A stretch of 51,385 nt of DNA from Limisphaerales bacterium (GTDB taxonomy: Bacteria; Verrucomicrobiota; Verrucomicrobiia; Limisphaerales; SXTU01): positions 1 to 51,385 of the forward strand of contig WRPG01000038.1 of NCBI GenBank assembly GCA_009773355.1, written 5' to 3'. This document shows positions 25,873-35,820 of this stretch, one piece after another (position 1 is the first letter of the stretch; each line of letters begins with the position of its first letter). A program made the position numbers and the translations under genes. The notes beneath the pieces were generated by a model, which did not search any database, had not been told where the DNA came from, and worked only from the letters and a program-made list of their open reading frames with translations.

Positions 25873-28800
25873 TCACTTCTTCACTTGAGGCGTTGGCTTC
25901 AATTCCAAGACGCCCAAGTCCACCGGGATTGAAGCCGTCACGCTGTCGGCCTCCGGCACGACAACCGTCTTGGCAACCGAGCCGAGGGTCGGGCCGTGTG
26001 GGAGGAACTGATTGGTTGCGGTGGCGCGCGGTCCAATGAACAAGTTGTAGGCGCCGGGCAGCACGTCATCCACGCGGAAGCCGCCGTCGGGGTTGAAGAG
26101 GAGCACATACTCGCGGCGGTTGAGTTGTGCGGCGCGTCCGGCGGGCGAGCGCTCAAATTCCTGCCGCCGTTGGTTGATCTGGTTCACTGCGGCGGCGAAG
26201 GCTTCACGGGTTGCGAAATCGCGGGAGCTTGGATAGGTGTTGATCTCCTTCGGATACTCCCGGACTGAGGTCAGCCGATGCACATCCTGCCGCCATTTCA
26301 CCTTGCGCTCCAAACCCTCGGCCGTGACGCGCCCGACGACCGCCCTTCCCGCGCCGCCCAACCGCACCTGTGCCGTCGCACCGGGCCGCACGGTGACGCG
26401 AACTGTGTGGCTTTCGGGACTCAGGCCGATGCTGACGGGGATGTCAGGCTCGAACGAGACTGAGTGCTCGCCGGGCGGGACGAACTCGAAAGCGAAGCGT
26501 CCCTCGGACTGGGCTTTGGCTCGACCGAAAGGCGACACCGCGTGATCGGGGTTGATGACCCATTGCGGAGAGTGGAGCTTTACGGCCAGCCCCTCGGTGG
26601 AGTTCGTGCCGAGCCTGAGTTCACCTTCGATGCGTCCCCAAGGCTGTAGTTCCAGCGCATAGTCGGCGCGTGCCGCACCCATTCTCAGTTCGGCGATGCC
26701 ACTGGGATGAACGGCGACCAGCCACTGCGGGTTCAGTTGCGGATTTAGACTGAACGTGCCGTCGTCAGCGGTGGTGGTGAACGCGCCGTTCTGCGGTTTG
26801 AAGGTGCTCAGGGCAAGCCGCCCGCCGCCTTCAAGCGGGAGAAGCGTCCGCTCCGTGGCCAAGACCACTGTGACACGCGCGACCGGCTCGCCGGTTGGCG
26901 AGCGCACCACTCCCCGGACAGGCGCGGCCTTGCGGAGTGTGAAGTTCAAAGTCTCAGACGCGTCCTGACCCCAGGTGTTGGTCGTTCGCGCGGGCAAATA
27001 TCCTTCCGCACGCACTTCGGTGAGGAACTGCGGCACTCCGTCCATCAGGAAGTTGTAATGCCCCGCGCTGCCGCTGGCGGCCAAGGCCAAATCTCCAAAC
27101 TCGCGCAACCGGCTTGCTTGGGACCCCGGCCCGACATAAACGCGCGGTCGCGCCGTGAACACCTCAAATCGCTTCAAGGGCTGGCCGGTCTCGGCGTCCG
27201 TCACCCGCCCGGCAAACCTCGCCGACTTCGGGCTGCCGGCTCCTTGCCGCCTCAGCGTGATGAATTGCTCCGTGCCATCCGCAATCAGCGGCAGGTTGGT
27301 CTGAGTCGAAAAGCCGTTTGCCGTGACGATGTAGGCTTCCTGATACGCCGGAGCCGCCAGCCACTCGAACCGTCCCTTCGCATCGCTGCGGCCGGTCCAT
27401 TCGATGGTCTGCGTGTTGTGCCGGCTGGGGCCGGTGGTGATTCGCGCGTCGGCCACCGGCTCGCCGGTCTCGTCGAGCACGCGTCCGCGCAACTCCCGGC
27501 CCGGCGGCAAAACGTAGCGGAACTCGTTGTTGGCCGGCTGGACTTGGAAGAGGTGATTCGTCGGGGCGTAACCGGCGGCGGCGATGGTCAGGTTCAGCCT
27601 CCCAAGGACGGCATTGCGGAAGCTGAAGCGGCCCTGGCCATCGGTGAGCACGCTGGAACCACGTTTCACGAAGAAGTGGTCCTGGGTGACCTTCGCGTTG
27701 GCCAATGGCTGCCCGGCCTCGTTCACCACCTGCCCGGCGACGACGATGCCCGGCTGCAGCATCATCACGGCGCGCTGCTCGGCCAGAGCGGACTTTGCCA
27801 CGCTCGGCTTGCGGCTCGTCGGATTCTCTGGAGCCTCCGTGTAGTAAGTGGCTTCCCGATAGTCCGGGTGGACCAGCCGGAAGTTGACCACGCCGAAGTT
27901 CGTGGGCACATGGTTGCAGCGCCACCGGCCTTGCACATCGGTGACCTCGGTGTGGTAGCTGCCCATCCACGTCAGGCGCTCTCGTTCTTTCCCATCCAAG
28001 GGCGAGGTGCTGTAAACATTGAAGACGACCAGCGCCCCGGCGACCGACTCGTTCAATTCCCCGGTGACGACCCCACCAATTTCCGTGCCGCGCTCCAGCC
28101 GGGTCGTGTGCTCACGGGGAAATTCCGCGAACAAGTCACCTTGGGCGAATGACCAACTGACATACTTGGGCACGTAGCCATCTCGGGAAACCTCCAAGCG
28201 GTAGTTCCAGTTCGTCACCTCCACGCTGGGGCGCGGCAGCCGGGCGATGCCTGTCCGGTCGGTCGTGAAATGATTCGTGCGCCGTCTGGGGTAGTCCGTG
28301 ATTTCCACCAGCATCAGGGCGACGTTGGCGAGTGGTGAATTGGAACTGGCATCCAGCACCCGGAAGACGAACTGGTTCGCCGCAGGCACCGCCGTGGCCG
28401 AGGCTGTGGCGCTGCTGGATTTCGCAGGAGGGGCCGAGGGCCGCTGTTTGCCAGTTGTGCCGCCGGGTGCAAGAGCAGTTTCGGGCATGGAGTTGGCAGG
28501 CGGACTCGCGAGCCAGACAACCGCAGTCACCGTGACCAAGGCGGCGGCCCCGCGCCAGAGCAGGGTTTTGAAGCGGAGCCATGCGATAGCTTCGATGGCG
28601 GTTTGCGCGAGGGAGGAAAGCGTCGCCCCAGTCAACACGCTGGCGGCGGCGGTGGTCACAGTCGCTGCCAAACCGACGGGCGCGGCCTGCACGCAGTTGC
28701 CCGCAAGGGCCGTCGCGAGGATGGCGGCGGGGACTTTGGCCCCGTGTTGCTCGAAGTAGGCGCGGAGCTTGTCCAGCGCGCGGGTGACGCGCTTTTGCGC

Positions 28801-29268
28801 GGTGTCGTCGGTGATGCCGAGGGTTTGGCCAATCTCGCGAAAACTCCGCTGGTCGAAATAGCGCAGGGCCAACGCGTCGCGGTCGCGGTCGCAGAGTTGG
28901 ACTAGGGCTTCATCGAGCAGCGGGGCGATGCGTTCCCAGGCGGCGTCGGACTCGGAGCGGTGGAGGAGCGTGTTCATGGCGGCCTCTTCGCGGTGACGGC
29001 GGCGGGTTTCGTGGCGGAGGGCATTGGCAGCAACGAAGCGAGTAGTGCGCAGCAACCAGCCGGAGAGAATAGTGCCGGCGGGCAGCGCACCGGCTTTGTG
29101 GGCGAGGATTTGGAATACGGCGGAGGCGATGTCCTCAGCAAGGGCGTGGTCGCGCACCTGCCGGCGAGCGGCGGACCAGACGAGGTTCACGTAACGCTCG
29201 ACGAGCGCGGCGAAGGCGGCTTCCGAGCGTCCGGCGGCGAATTCTCGAAGCAAGGTTTGGTCATCCAT
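25873..29268 (-). CDS. ECF sigma factor fused to a membrane anchor and carboxypeptidase-regulatory-like repeats
   Basis: The protein has 1131 residues. Residues 5-95 are sigma-70 region 2 ([38 protein letters not shown]). Residues 111-172 are region 4 ([40 protein letters not shown]). A hydrophobic stretch (181-214), common in this lineage's ECF extensions, and a transmembrane helix near 239-254 ([15 protein letters not shown]) follow. A Ser/Ala/Pro-rich linker leads to about 830 residues of repeated beta-sandwiches with 'GxVxDxxGxPxxxAxV' and 'TDxxGRFxF' motifs ([53 protein letters not shown]), similar to carboxypeptidase regulatory-like (CarboxypepD_reg) domains. The inferred topology places sigma in the cytoplasm and the repeats outside the membrane. 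The protein may be both sensor and transcription factor; no anti-sigma gene is adjacent. Start: ATG at 29268, with [10 protein letters not shown] as region 2 begins. Confidence 0.85.
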   Translation of the reverse strand: MDDQTLLREFAAGRSEAAFAALVERYVNLVWSAARRQVRDHALAEDIASAVFQILAHKAGALPAGTILSGWLLRTTRFVAANALRHETRRRHREEAAMNTLLHRSESDAAWERIAPLLDEALVQLCDRDRDALALRYFDQRSFREIGQTLGITDDTAQKRVTRALDKLRAYFEQHGAKVPAAILATALAGNCVQAAPVGLAATVTTAAASVLTGATLSSLAQTAIEAIAWLRFKTLLWRGAAALVTVTAVVWLASPPANSMPETALAPGGTTGKQRPSAPPAKSSSATASATAVPAANQFVFRVLDASSNSPLANVALMLVEITDYPRRRTNHFTTDRTGIARLPRPSVEVTNWNYRLEVSRDGYVPKYVSWSFAQGDLFAEFPREHTTRLERGTEIGGVVTGELNESVAGALVVFNVYSTSPLDGKERERLTWMGSYHTEVTDVQGRWRCNHVPTNFGVVNFRLVHPDYREATYYTEAPENPTSRKPSVAKSALAEQRAVMMLQPGIVVAGQVVNEAGQPLANAKVTQDHFFVKRGSSVLTDGQGRFSFRNAVLGRLNLTIAAAGYAPTNHLFQVQPANNEFRYVLPPGRELRGRVLDETGEPVADARITTGPSRHNTQTIEWTGRSDAKGRFEWLAAPAYQEAYIVTANGFSTQTNLPLIADGTEQFITLRRQGAGSPKSARFAGRVTDAETGQPLKRFEVFTARPRVYVGPGSQASRLREFGDLALAASGSAGHYNFLMDGVPQFLTEVRAEGYLPARTTNTWGQDASETLNFTLRKAAPVRGVVRSPTGEPVARVTVVLATERTLLPLEGGGRLALSTFKPQNGAFTTTADDGTFSLNPQLNPQWLVAVHPSGIAELRMGAARADYALELQPWGRIEGELRLGTNSTEGLAVKLHSPQWVINPDHAVSPFGRAKAQSEGRFAFEFVPPGEHSVSFEPDIPVSIGLSPESHTVRVTVRPGATAQVRLGGAGRAVVGRVTAEGLERKVKWRQDVHRLTSVREYPKEINTYPSSRDFATREAFAAAVNQINQRRQEFERSPAGRAAQLNRREYVLLFNPDGGFRVDDVLPGAYNLFIGPRATATNQFLPHGPTLGSVAKTVVVPEADSVTASIPVDLGVLELKPTPQVKK

Positions 29269-29445
29269 AATCGCGTTTCACCCGGAGAATGTCTGATGGA
29301 GGCGATAATCCGACAAACCAGGTGAAAGTCTGGCGAAAATTGAGCCGGGCTTGGCTCGCGAATTACTCGATTCCGCGCAAATGACCCGGAGAAGAGGGCG
29401 AAGCGCCTGACGAACCGGCTCGCGGGGACGCTCGCCCCACCAACC

Positions 29446-30669
29446 TCACGGCTCCAGCCGCGCGAAGAGGCACTTGAGATACTGCGCCTCGGGGAAGGTG
29501 GCCGGGTGATCCGGCGCGTGCGTGGTTCGCGCAAGTTCCACAAACGGGCGGCGTGAGGAATGCAGCGCGTCCAGCACGGCGGTGAAGAATTCCCCCGTCG
29601 AGACGTGCGCGGAGCAGGAGGCGGCCACGAGGATGCCTCCCCGGCGCAGGCGCGGGAGGCCCAGTTCGGTGAGCTTGCGATACGCCTGAATCGCGCCCGC
29701 CCGCTCGGTCTCGCGCTTGGCGAGCGACGGCGGGTCGAGGATGGCCAGATCGAAGTCCGCGCGGGAGCTTGCGGCCAGCCAGTCGAAGGTGTCGGCCTGC
29801 GCGCACTCGTGGTGGCAGGCGGCGATGTGCGGGTCGGCGGCGTTCAGCGCGAAGTTGCGGCGGGCGGAGTCGAGCGCGTGCGGGCTGATGTCGAGGTCGG
29901 TCGTGCTGCGCGCGCCGCCGCGCGCGGCGTAGAGGGAGAAGCCGCCGGAGAAGCTGAAGGCGTTCAACACGTCGCGTCCGGCGGCGAGCGTCTCGACGCG
30001 GCGGCGGTTCTCGCGCTGGTCGAGGAAGAACCCGGTCTTCTGCCCGCGAATGACTTCGGCCTCGAAGCGGATGCCGGTTTCGAGGAAGATGACGGGGCCG
30101 GCGGGTGCGGGGCCGGCGAGCACCTGGCCGTCGCGCAGGTTGAACTCCTTCTCGGCGAGCGTCTGGATGTTGCGGCTGAGGCGGAGGACGAGGCGTTCGG
30201 GCCGGAGCGCAGTTCCCAGCCAGCCGACGACTTCACCCACGCGCGGCAGCCACGCGGCGGTGTAGAGCTTGAGCACGAAGGTCGTGTCGTAACGATCGAG
30301 CACGAGGCCGGGCCAGCCGTCGCTCTCGCCGCTGAGGCAGCGGTAGCCGATGGTTTGCGCGTCGAAGAGTCCGTCGCGGCGGGCCAAGGAACTTCTCAGC
30401 CGCGCGCGCCACCAGGCGTCATCGGCGGTCGCGGGCTTGCCGTGGTGCAGCACGCGCACGCGGATGGGCGAGAGCGGGTCGTAGAGGCCGAGCGCGAGGA
30501 ACTTGTCGCGGCGGTCGAAGATGACCGCGAGTTCGCCCGGCGTGCCGGGGCGGTTTTGCTCGCGGATGCTGGCATCGAAGAGCCACGGGTGCCCGCCGCG
30601 AATCATGGACTCGGCGGTGGCGGTCACGCGCAGGCGCAGGCGCGGCGGGTTGGATGGGGCATCAGCCAC
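29446..30669 (-). CDS. RlmI/RlmK-like 23S rRNA (cytosine) methyltransferase
   Basis: The 407-residue class I SAM methyltransferase has an N-terminal PUA-like region ([15 protein letters not shown]), an EEHAD-like middle and the catalytic Rossmann domain: [28 protein letters not shown] and the motif [15 protein letters not shown] late CSAHVS is consistent with the m5C family. It probably methylates a cytosine in 23S rRNA in the ribosome assembly pathway. The start codon is GTG at 30669 (GTGGCTGATGCC). The gene stands alone in the minus direction, upstream of the sigma-fusion gene with a 177-base gap. Confidence 0.9.
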   Translation of the reverse strand: MADAPSNPPRLRLRVTATAESMIRGGHPWLFDASIREQNRPGTPGELAVIFDRRDKFLALGLYDPLSPIRVRVLHHGKPATADDAWWRARLRSSLARRDGLFDAQTIGYRCLSGESDGWPGLVLDRYDTTFVLKLYTAAWLPRVGEVVGWLGTALRPERLVLRLSRNIQTLAEKEFNLRDGQVLAGPAPAGPVIFLETGIRFEAEVIRGQKTGFFLDQRENRRRVETLAAGRDVLNAFSFSGGFSLYAARGGARSTTDLDISPHALDSARRNFALNAADPHIAACHHECAQADTFDWLAASSRADFDLAILDPPSLAKRETERAGAIQAYRKLTELGLPRLRRGGILVAASCSAHVSTGEFFTAVLDALHSSRRPFVELARTTHAPDHPATFPEAQYLKCLFARLEP

Positions 30670-30820
30670 GCAGCGGAGGCTACGAGCGGCAGCGGGGGAA
30701 GTCCATGCAGCGCGAAGCGCTCCTGCTCCGAATCAATCTCATCTGCTCGCGCCTGTCACACACGCCATCCCTGATTCGGCCGGGCGACGATGCCCGGTCC
30801 GGTGATTCGCGGTTGTGCTG

Positions 30821-31330
30821 CTAGGCGCCTTTCCGAGCCGGCCTCCGCTCCGTGACCGCGACGTGCAAATCAGGCGCGAACACGACCGGAGTGCGGGACG
30901 CAAACTGCGTTCCATCCGATGGGGACGCCGTTCCGGCCGGGACGTCCCGCCGCTTCAGGGTCACGCGGACCAGGTCACTCAGGTTCCCCCGGTTGCAGTA
31001 TCCCTGCCGCGCCACCGCCAGGGCCAGGATCTCCCGCACTGCGCGAAACCGCTGGTCGGTGCGCAGTCCGCTCTGGTCAATCATGGTCATCACCGTTGCC
31101 GCCCCGGTCCGCAGCAGGTCCGCGTCGCCCGCCATGGTGTCGAACGAGGCGAACGCCATCTGTTCCTTCGCGGCATGGGTCGGGATGAGGCTGCGCAGCG
31201 CCTCGAACTGGTGGAGTAAGATCCTTGCCCGGATGAGGGCGTCCGCGTGGTCCTGGTTTTGGAGGTCGAACTGCCGGAGAAAGCGTGCTTTGTCCGTGGC
31301 CGGCGTGGTGAAGCTCGCCATCAATGGCAA
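30821..31330 (-). CDS. Hypothetical protein, possibly chimeric
   Basis: A 169-residue ORF with an alpha-helical pattern ([40 protein letters not shown]) and a basic C-terminus. No recognisable domain is present. Its 5' end overlaps, on the opposite strand, the remnant of a DUF1080 gene starting at 31302, so the first dozen codons are complementary to a piece of another gene and the ORF crosses a rearrangement point. A shorter real gene starting downstream is possible. The minus-strand frame is more protein-like than its plus-strand shadow, but support is limited. Confidence 0.4.
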   Translation of the reverse strand: MPLMASFTTPATDKARFLRQFDLQNQDHADALIRARILLHQFEALRSLIPTHAAKEQMAFASFDTMAGDADLLRTGAATVMTMIDQSGLRTDQRFRAVREILALAVARQGYCNRGNLSDLVRVTLKRRDVPAGTASPSDGTQFASRTPVVFAPDLHVAVTERRPARKGA

Positions 31331-31493
31331 GTTCGTGAACGGCGTGAGCCAGTCGTCCGTGAAGAAGGGCTACCTGTGCCTCGAATCCGAAGGCGCGGAA
31401 ATCCACTTCCGCAACCTCCGCATCCTCGAACTCCCGCCGGGAACCACCACGCCGGAGCAGACCGCGCCGGAGGTGAAGAAGTCGGCCCCTTAA
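31302..31493 (+). pseudogene. C-terminal remnant of a DUF1080 (3-keto-disaccharide hydrolase) gene
   Basis: The frame encodes [20 protein letters not shown] followed by [20 protein letters not shown], which is the conserved final beta-strands of DUF1080 proteins (VKLxVNG...GYICLESEG...HFRNIRI). It ends with a Pro/Thr-rich tail and TAA/TGA at 31491-31493. The approximately 180-200 residues that should come before it are missing; upstream sequence belongs to an unrelated minus-strand ORF. It is therefore a 5'-deleted fragment at a rearrangement breakpoint. It overlaps the DUF1501 stop by four bases in convergent orientation. An intact DUF1080 gene occurs at 46866. Confidence 0.75.
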
Positions 31494-32899
31494 ACGACTT
31501 CGCTGATGACCTGTCCCACACTCACGAGGTGCTGCGGCCTGCCGGTGATGTCGGTGAGCGTGGCCTGGTGTGGGTCGAGGTCGAGGTGGTGATACAGCGT
31601 GGCGATGACGTCCTGATAGTGGACCGGGCGGGCGGTGGCCTCGGACGCCCACTTGTCCGTCGCGCCGATGACCTGGCCGGTCTTCAAGCCGCCGCCGGCC
31701 ATCAGGCCCATGCTGACGCGCGGCCAGTGGTCGCGCCCGGCGCTGCGGTTCACCTTCGGCGTCCGGCCGAACTCGCCCCACGCGAGGATGAGCACGTCGT
31801 CGAGCCGGCCGCGCTCGCGCAAGTCCTCCACCAGCGTGTGCAGCCCGTGGTCCAGCAGCGGCCCGAGGTAACGCATCCGGTCGAAATTGTCCGAGTGCGT
31901 GTCGAAGTCGCTCAGCGACACGCTCACGCAGCGCACGCCCGCCTCGATGAGCCGGCGCGCGAGCAGCAGCTTCTGCAAGGCCTTCGGCCCCTCGGTGGTG
32001 TAGTTGCGCGCGGCCGGCCCGGCCACGCGCGGCGTGTAGCGTTCGAGCACGCGCGGGTCTTCCTTCGCGAGATCCAGCGCGGCGGCGAACGTGCCGGAGG
32101 TGAGGATGCCCACGGCTTGCTGGTTGAACTGGTCCAGCGCGCTCATCGCCCCGCTGCTGTCGAGGTCGCGACGCAGGCGGTCGAATTGGGCGAGCAGCTC
32201 GACGCGGTTCTCCAAGCGGCCGGCGGAGAGGCCCTCGGTCAGCTCCAGTTGCAGCGTGTGGCCGGCGCGTTGCCGGGCCAGCTCGGTCTGCATGCCCGGC
32301 TCCAACTGGCGCTCGAAGAGATGCGAGAGGTCCGGGCGGAACGGCGCGCAGGCTGGTCCGAGAAAGCCGGGCCGCGCGCTGTTGCGCACGAGCGGCCGGC
32401 CCTGCATGAGGTCCACGAAGCTCGGCGCGGCATCCTGCGGGCGGCCGAGCAGCTTCGTGACGGCGCTGCCCAGCGCCGGATGCCCGCCGATGGGCGCGAG
32501 TTCCTTCCCCGTGAAGCCGGACTGGCATTGAAAGGCGTCATGCTGGCCGTCCGCACCGACGAGCGAGCGCAGGAAGACGAAGCGGTCCGCGTGCGCGGCG
32601 ACTTGCGGCATCAGCTCGGTGAGGTGCAGGCCGGGAATCTTCGTGGGCAGGGACTTGAACTCGCCGCGAATCTCGCTGGGCGCGTCGGGCTTCGGGTCAA
32701 TCAAGTCCATCTGCGGCGGGCCGCCATCGAGATGCAGGAGGATGACCGCCTTGCGCGAGGAGCGGACGCCCGCGCGCGCCTCGCCGCGCAACACATCCGC
32801 CAGCGTCAACCCGCCGAGGCCCAGCGCGCCCGCCGTGAGGAAGCCACGCCGCGACACTCCGTCGCAGTGGCGGACGGGCTGGCCGTGGAACGTGAGCAT
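31490..32899 (-). CDS. Tat-exported DUF1501 protein
   Basis: The 469-residue protein has a twin-arginine signal [20 protein letters not shown] (R17/R18). It carries the alkaline phosphatase/sulfatase-like fold of DUF1501 proteins: [44 protein letters not shown], and [11 protein letters not shown] near the C-terminus. Such proteins are abundant in Planctomycetota and Verrucomicrobiota. They are usually paired with a DUF1549/DUF1553 cytochrome-like gene, which is not adjacent here. The function is unknown; a role in heteropolysaccharide degradation is often proposed. It is on the minus strand with no operon partner. Confidence 0.9.
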   Translation of the reverse strand: MLTFHGQPVRHCDGVSRRGFLTAGALGLGGLTLADVLRGEARAGVRSSRKAVILLHLDGGPPQMDLIDPKPDAPSEIRGEFKSLPTKIPGLHLTELMPQVAAHADRFVFLRSLVGADGQHDAFQCQSGFTGKELAPIGGHPALGSAVTKLLGRPQDAAPSFVDLMQGRPLVRNSARPGFLGPACAPFRPDLSHLFERQLEPGMQTELARQRAGHTLQLELTEGLSAGRLENRVELLAQFDRLRRDLDSSGAMSALDQFNQQAVGILTSGTFAAALDLAKEDPRVLERYTPRVAGPAARNYTTEGPKALQKLLLARRLIEAGVRCVSVSLSDFDTHSDNFDRMRYLGPLLDHGLHTLVEDLRERGRLDDVLILAWGEFGRTPKVNRSAGRDHWPRVSMGLMAGGGLKTGQVIGATDKWASEATARPVHYQDVIATLYHHLDLDPHQATLTDITGRPQHLVSVGQVISEVV

Positions 32900-33091
32900 G
32901 GCGGCGCGGTTGGCTGAGTGACGTGGTTATAGAGACGCCATCGGGGGTGATTTGGCAAGGGGCCTTTCGCGGCTCCGAAATCCGGGCTTGCTGCCCGGCG
33001 GTGGCGCGCGGAAATTCAGCGCCCATGCACCCGACGCAACCGCAGCCCGCCCCGGCCCACGGGACGTCACGAAAGGACTTCGCCCGCTGAT

Positions 33092-34684
33092 ATGCTCGTC
33101 GGTTACGTCAGTGACGAACGCTACGTCGCCCAGGCGGACGTGCTGCTGGAGTTCGTGGATGCGCGAGGGAACTCGTTTGAGGCGCGCTCGCGGGCGAGCG
33201 GAGCGGTTCACGCGGAACTGCCGGCCGGGGACTACAAGGTGATTTTGCAGAAGCCGGGCTTCGGCGCGAAGTTTTCGCGCGTGACGGTTCCCGCGCCCAC
33301 GCCGCACCAGTTCCGACTGCTGGCGGATGGCTTGCTCGGCTACGTCTGGCCCAAGTGGGTGCGCGGCGGGGAGGAGGGCGAGTTCCGCGTCCACGCCGTC
33401 GAGCAGTATGAGTTGACGCTGTGGCGCTACGGCGCGCGGCCGGAGCTGGTCCGGCAGCTCGGCTGGCACGACGAGCATGGGCCGCGCGCGACGATGCAGG
33501 TCACGCCCGACGGCGATTACACGCGCACCGGGACCGAGTGGAACAAGGTGGGCTACGTCAGCCCGACGCATCGGCAGTTCGTGACGGCCCCGGAGCGGAG
33601 CGGCCTGTATTACTTCCGCGCCCGCACACCGTCGGGCCGGCAGTTTTCGTTTCCATGGATCGTCGCGCCGGCCAGGCCGGCCGCGCGGCTCGCCGTGCTG
33701 GCGTCGAACATCACTTGGAACGCCTACAACTCCTTCGGTGGCCGCAGCAATTACATCCACGCCGACCAACTGCCGGCCACGCCCACGGTCAACTCGCGCT
33801 TCGAGCTGCCGCGCTACACCGACGCGGAACACGGGACCTGGGGCTACCAGGGTTATGCGCCGCTGTCGTTCGAACGGCCGGAACCGTTCCTGCACATTGA
33901 CTTCGCCGAGCAGCTCACCGACCCGATCGAGGGCCGGCAGGCGTGTCATCTCGCGCCTGCCGAGTGGCGGCTGCTGGGCTGGCTCGAACAGCAGCAGATT
34001 CCCTGCGACTACTACGCCGAGACGCAGTTGGACGACGGCACGCTGGATCTGTCCGCCTACCGCGTGCTGGCGCTGGCCGTTCACCCCGAATACTGGACCC
34101 GGCGGATGTATGACCGCGTGAAGCAGTGGGTTTTCGAGCAGGGCGGCCGGCTGGTCTATCTCGGCGGCAACGGGCTGAACTGCGAAGTGGAGCTTCACGC
34201 GAACGGCTCGATGACGGTTCACAACGGCAGCATCACGTCGCTGTGGAACACCGGCATGGGCGGGCGCGAAAGCCGCTTCGCCGTCCGGCACGAATCCGAG
34301 GCCAGCGTGCTCGGGGTCGTGTTCACGCCGGCGGGCGCGATGACCGGCGCGCCGTATCGCGTCGAGGATGGTTCGCATTGGGTTTTCGAGGGCACAGGGC
34401 TGAAGACGGGCGATGTCTTCGGCGAAGCGAGCTTGCACCGGCGCTGTCCGGGCGGCGCTTCCGGGCACGAGACGGACAAGCGTTCTCCGAGTTCTCCGCC
34501 CAACACCCGGTTGCTCGCGCGCGGCCTGAATCCCGACGACGGCGGCGCGGAGATGGTCATCTTCGACACGGCCAACGGCGGCGCGGTGTTTTCCGTCGGC
34601 TCCATCAACTACGTCGCCTCGCTCCCCGTGGACGCGGCGGTGTCCCGCATCACGGCGAACGTGCTGAAACGGTTTCTCTCCTGA
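33092..34684 (+). CDS. N,N-dimethylformamidase large-subunit-like protein
   Basis: The 530-residue protein belongs to the DMFase beta-subunit-like family. An N-terminal carboxypeptidase-like beta-sandwich (AHAELPAGDYKVILQKPGFG-type; about 1-75) is followed by the conserved core VLASNITWNAYNSFGGRSNY (about 205-225), the ERPEPFL segment, and a class I glutamine amidotransferase-like domain (VLALAVHPEYWT, GGRLVYLGGNGLNCE). In DMFase this subunit contains a mononuclear iron site and cleaves dimethylformamide, but most homologues outside methylotrophs have unknown substrates. The gene is 8 bases upstream of the enolase-superfamily gene. The small subunit of true DMFase is not in the window, so a different amide or substrate is likely. 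Confidence 0.8.
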   Translation: MLVGYVSDERYVAQADVLLEFVDARGNSFEARSRASGAVHAELPAGDYKVILQKPGFGAKFSRVTVPAPTPHQFRLLADGLLGYVWPKWVRGGEEGEFRVHAVEQYELTLWRYGARPELVRQLGWHDEHGPRATMQVTPDGDYTRTGTEWNKVGYVSPTHRQFVTAPERSGLYYFRARTPSGRQFSFPWIVAPARPAARLAVLASNITWNAYNSFGGRSNYIHADQLPATPTVNSRFELPRYTDAEHGTWGYQGYAPLSFERPEPFLHIDFAEQLTDPIEGRQACHLAPAEWRLLGWLEQQQIPCDYYAETQLDDGTLDLSAYRVLALAVHPEYWTRRMYDRVKQWVFEQGGRLVYLGGNGLNCEVELHANGSMTVHNGSITSLWNTGMGGRESRFAVRHESEASVLGVVFTPAGAMTGAPYRVEDGSHWVFEGTGLKTGDVFGEASLHRRCPGGASGHETDKRSPSSPPNTRLLARGLNPDDGGAEMVIFDTANGGAVFSVGSINYVASLPVDAAVSRITANVLKRFLS

Positions 34685-34691
34685 ACTCAAA

Positions 34692-35807
34692 ATGAAAATC
34701 ACCCGCGTCGAAGCCATCCCCGTTTGTGTCCCGCTCAAGAAAGGCATGACCGCGAAAACCGCCCACGGCGAGCACGCCGTCTCGCCCTACGTCATCGTGC
34801 GGATGCACACGGATGCCGGGCTGGTCGGTCTTGGCGAGGCGACGATCTCCGGGCTTTGGTCCGGCGAGACGCAGGCGGGCACGGTCGCGGCGATTCGCGA
34901 ATACATTGAGCCGGTGATCCTGGGCAAGGACCCGCGCGACATCACCGCCATCCGCCGCGCGATGGACTTCATCATCAAGCTGAACCCCTTCACCAAGTCC
35001 GCCGTGGAGATGGCCGCGTGGGACATCGCCGGCATGTCAGCCGGCCTGCCCGTCTATCAACTGCTCGGCGGCAAGGTGCGCGACCGCATCCGCATCAAGC
35101 TGGTGGTCTGGGCGCGTGATGTCGCCGGCTCGCGCGCGATGGCCGAGCAGCACCTCGCGCTGGGCGTCTCCTGCGTGAAGGTGAAAGTCGGCCTCGACCC
35201 CGTGACCGACGTGGCCCGCGTGCGCGCGGTGCGCGAAGTCTGCGGGCCGGACATTCCCGTGACCATTGACGCGAACTGCGGCTGGACGATCCAGCAGGCT
35301 CGGCATTGCCTGCGGCAACTGGCCGACGTGAACCTGCTGCTGGCGGAACAACCGATTCCGCCGGGGGATCACGTCGCGATGGCGGAACTGCGCCGCGACA
35401 CGCCCGCTCCCATCATGGCGGATGAGAGCGTCTTCACGTTGCAGGACGCGTGGCAGATCACGATGCACCGCGCCGCCGACATCCTGAGCATCTATCCCGG
35501 CAAGCACGGCGGCATCCAGGCCACTGCGGACATCGTCGCGATTGCGCGGGCGGCCGGATTGCGTTGCACGATTGGCAGCAACCTGGAACTCGGCATCGGC
35601 ACCGCCGCGATGCTGCACATCGCCGCCGCGTTCCCCGAGGTGGACACGGACACGTTCCCGGCGGACACCATCGGGCCGTTCTATCACGAGGCCGACTTGA
35701 TCACCGAGCCGCTGAAGCTCGGCCCGCCCGCCGCCAAAGTGCCCGAGGGCCCCGGCCTGGGCGTCGAACTGGACGAGGCGCAACTCGAACGCTGGCGCGT
35801 GCGGTAA
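34692..35807 (+). CDS. Mandelate racemase/muconate lactonizing-family enzyme
   Basis: The 371-residue enolase-superfamily enzyme has the capping domain (ITRVEAIPVCVPLKKGMTAK) followed by the TIM barrel. Catalytic residues fit the MLE subgroup: the KxK motif K163-V-K165 in VKVKVG, metal ligands D193 (TIDANCGW), E219 (LLAEQPI) and D244 (ADESV), and the distal acid/base K271 in YPGKHGG. This chemistry covers cycloisomerases, dipeptide epimerases and acid dehydratases; the exact reaction cannot be read from sequence. It sits between the DMFase-like gene and the MFS transporter with short gaps (7 and 13 bases), so cotranscription is likely. Confidence 0.9.
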   Translation: MKITRVEAIPVCVPLKKGMTAKTAHGEHAVSPYVIVRMHTDAGLVGLGEATISGLWSGETQAGTVAAIREYIEPVILGKDPRDITAIRRAMDFIIKLNPFTKSAVEMAAWDIAGMSAGLPVYQLLGGKVRDRIRIKLVVWARDVAGSRAMAEQHLALGVSCVKVKVGLDPVTDVARVRAVREVCGPDIPVTIDANCGWTIQQARHCLRQLADVNLLLAEQPIPPGDHVAMAELRRDTPAPIMADESVFTLQDAWQITMHRAADILSIYPGKHGGIQATADIVAIARAAGLRCTIGSNLELGIGTAAMLHIAAAFPEVDTDTFPADTIGPFYHEADLITEPLKLGPPAAKVPEGPGLGVELDEAQLERWRVR

Positions 35808-35820
35808 GCCACACGCCGCC

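Noticed and set aside
31247-32917. 556-codon plus-strand ORF opposite the DUF1501 gene
   Set aside because: Antisense shadow; the minus-strand DUF1501 protein has a Tat signal and family motifs.
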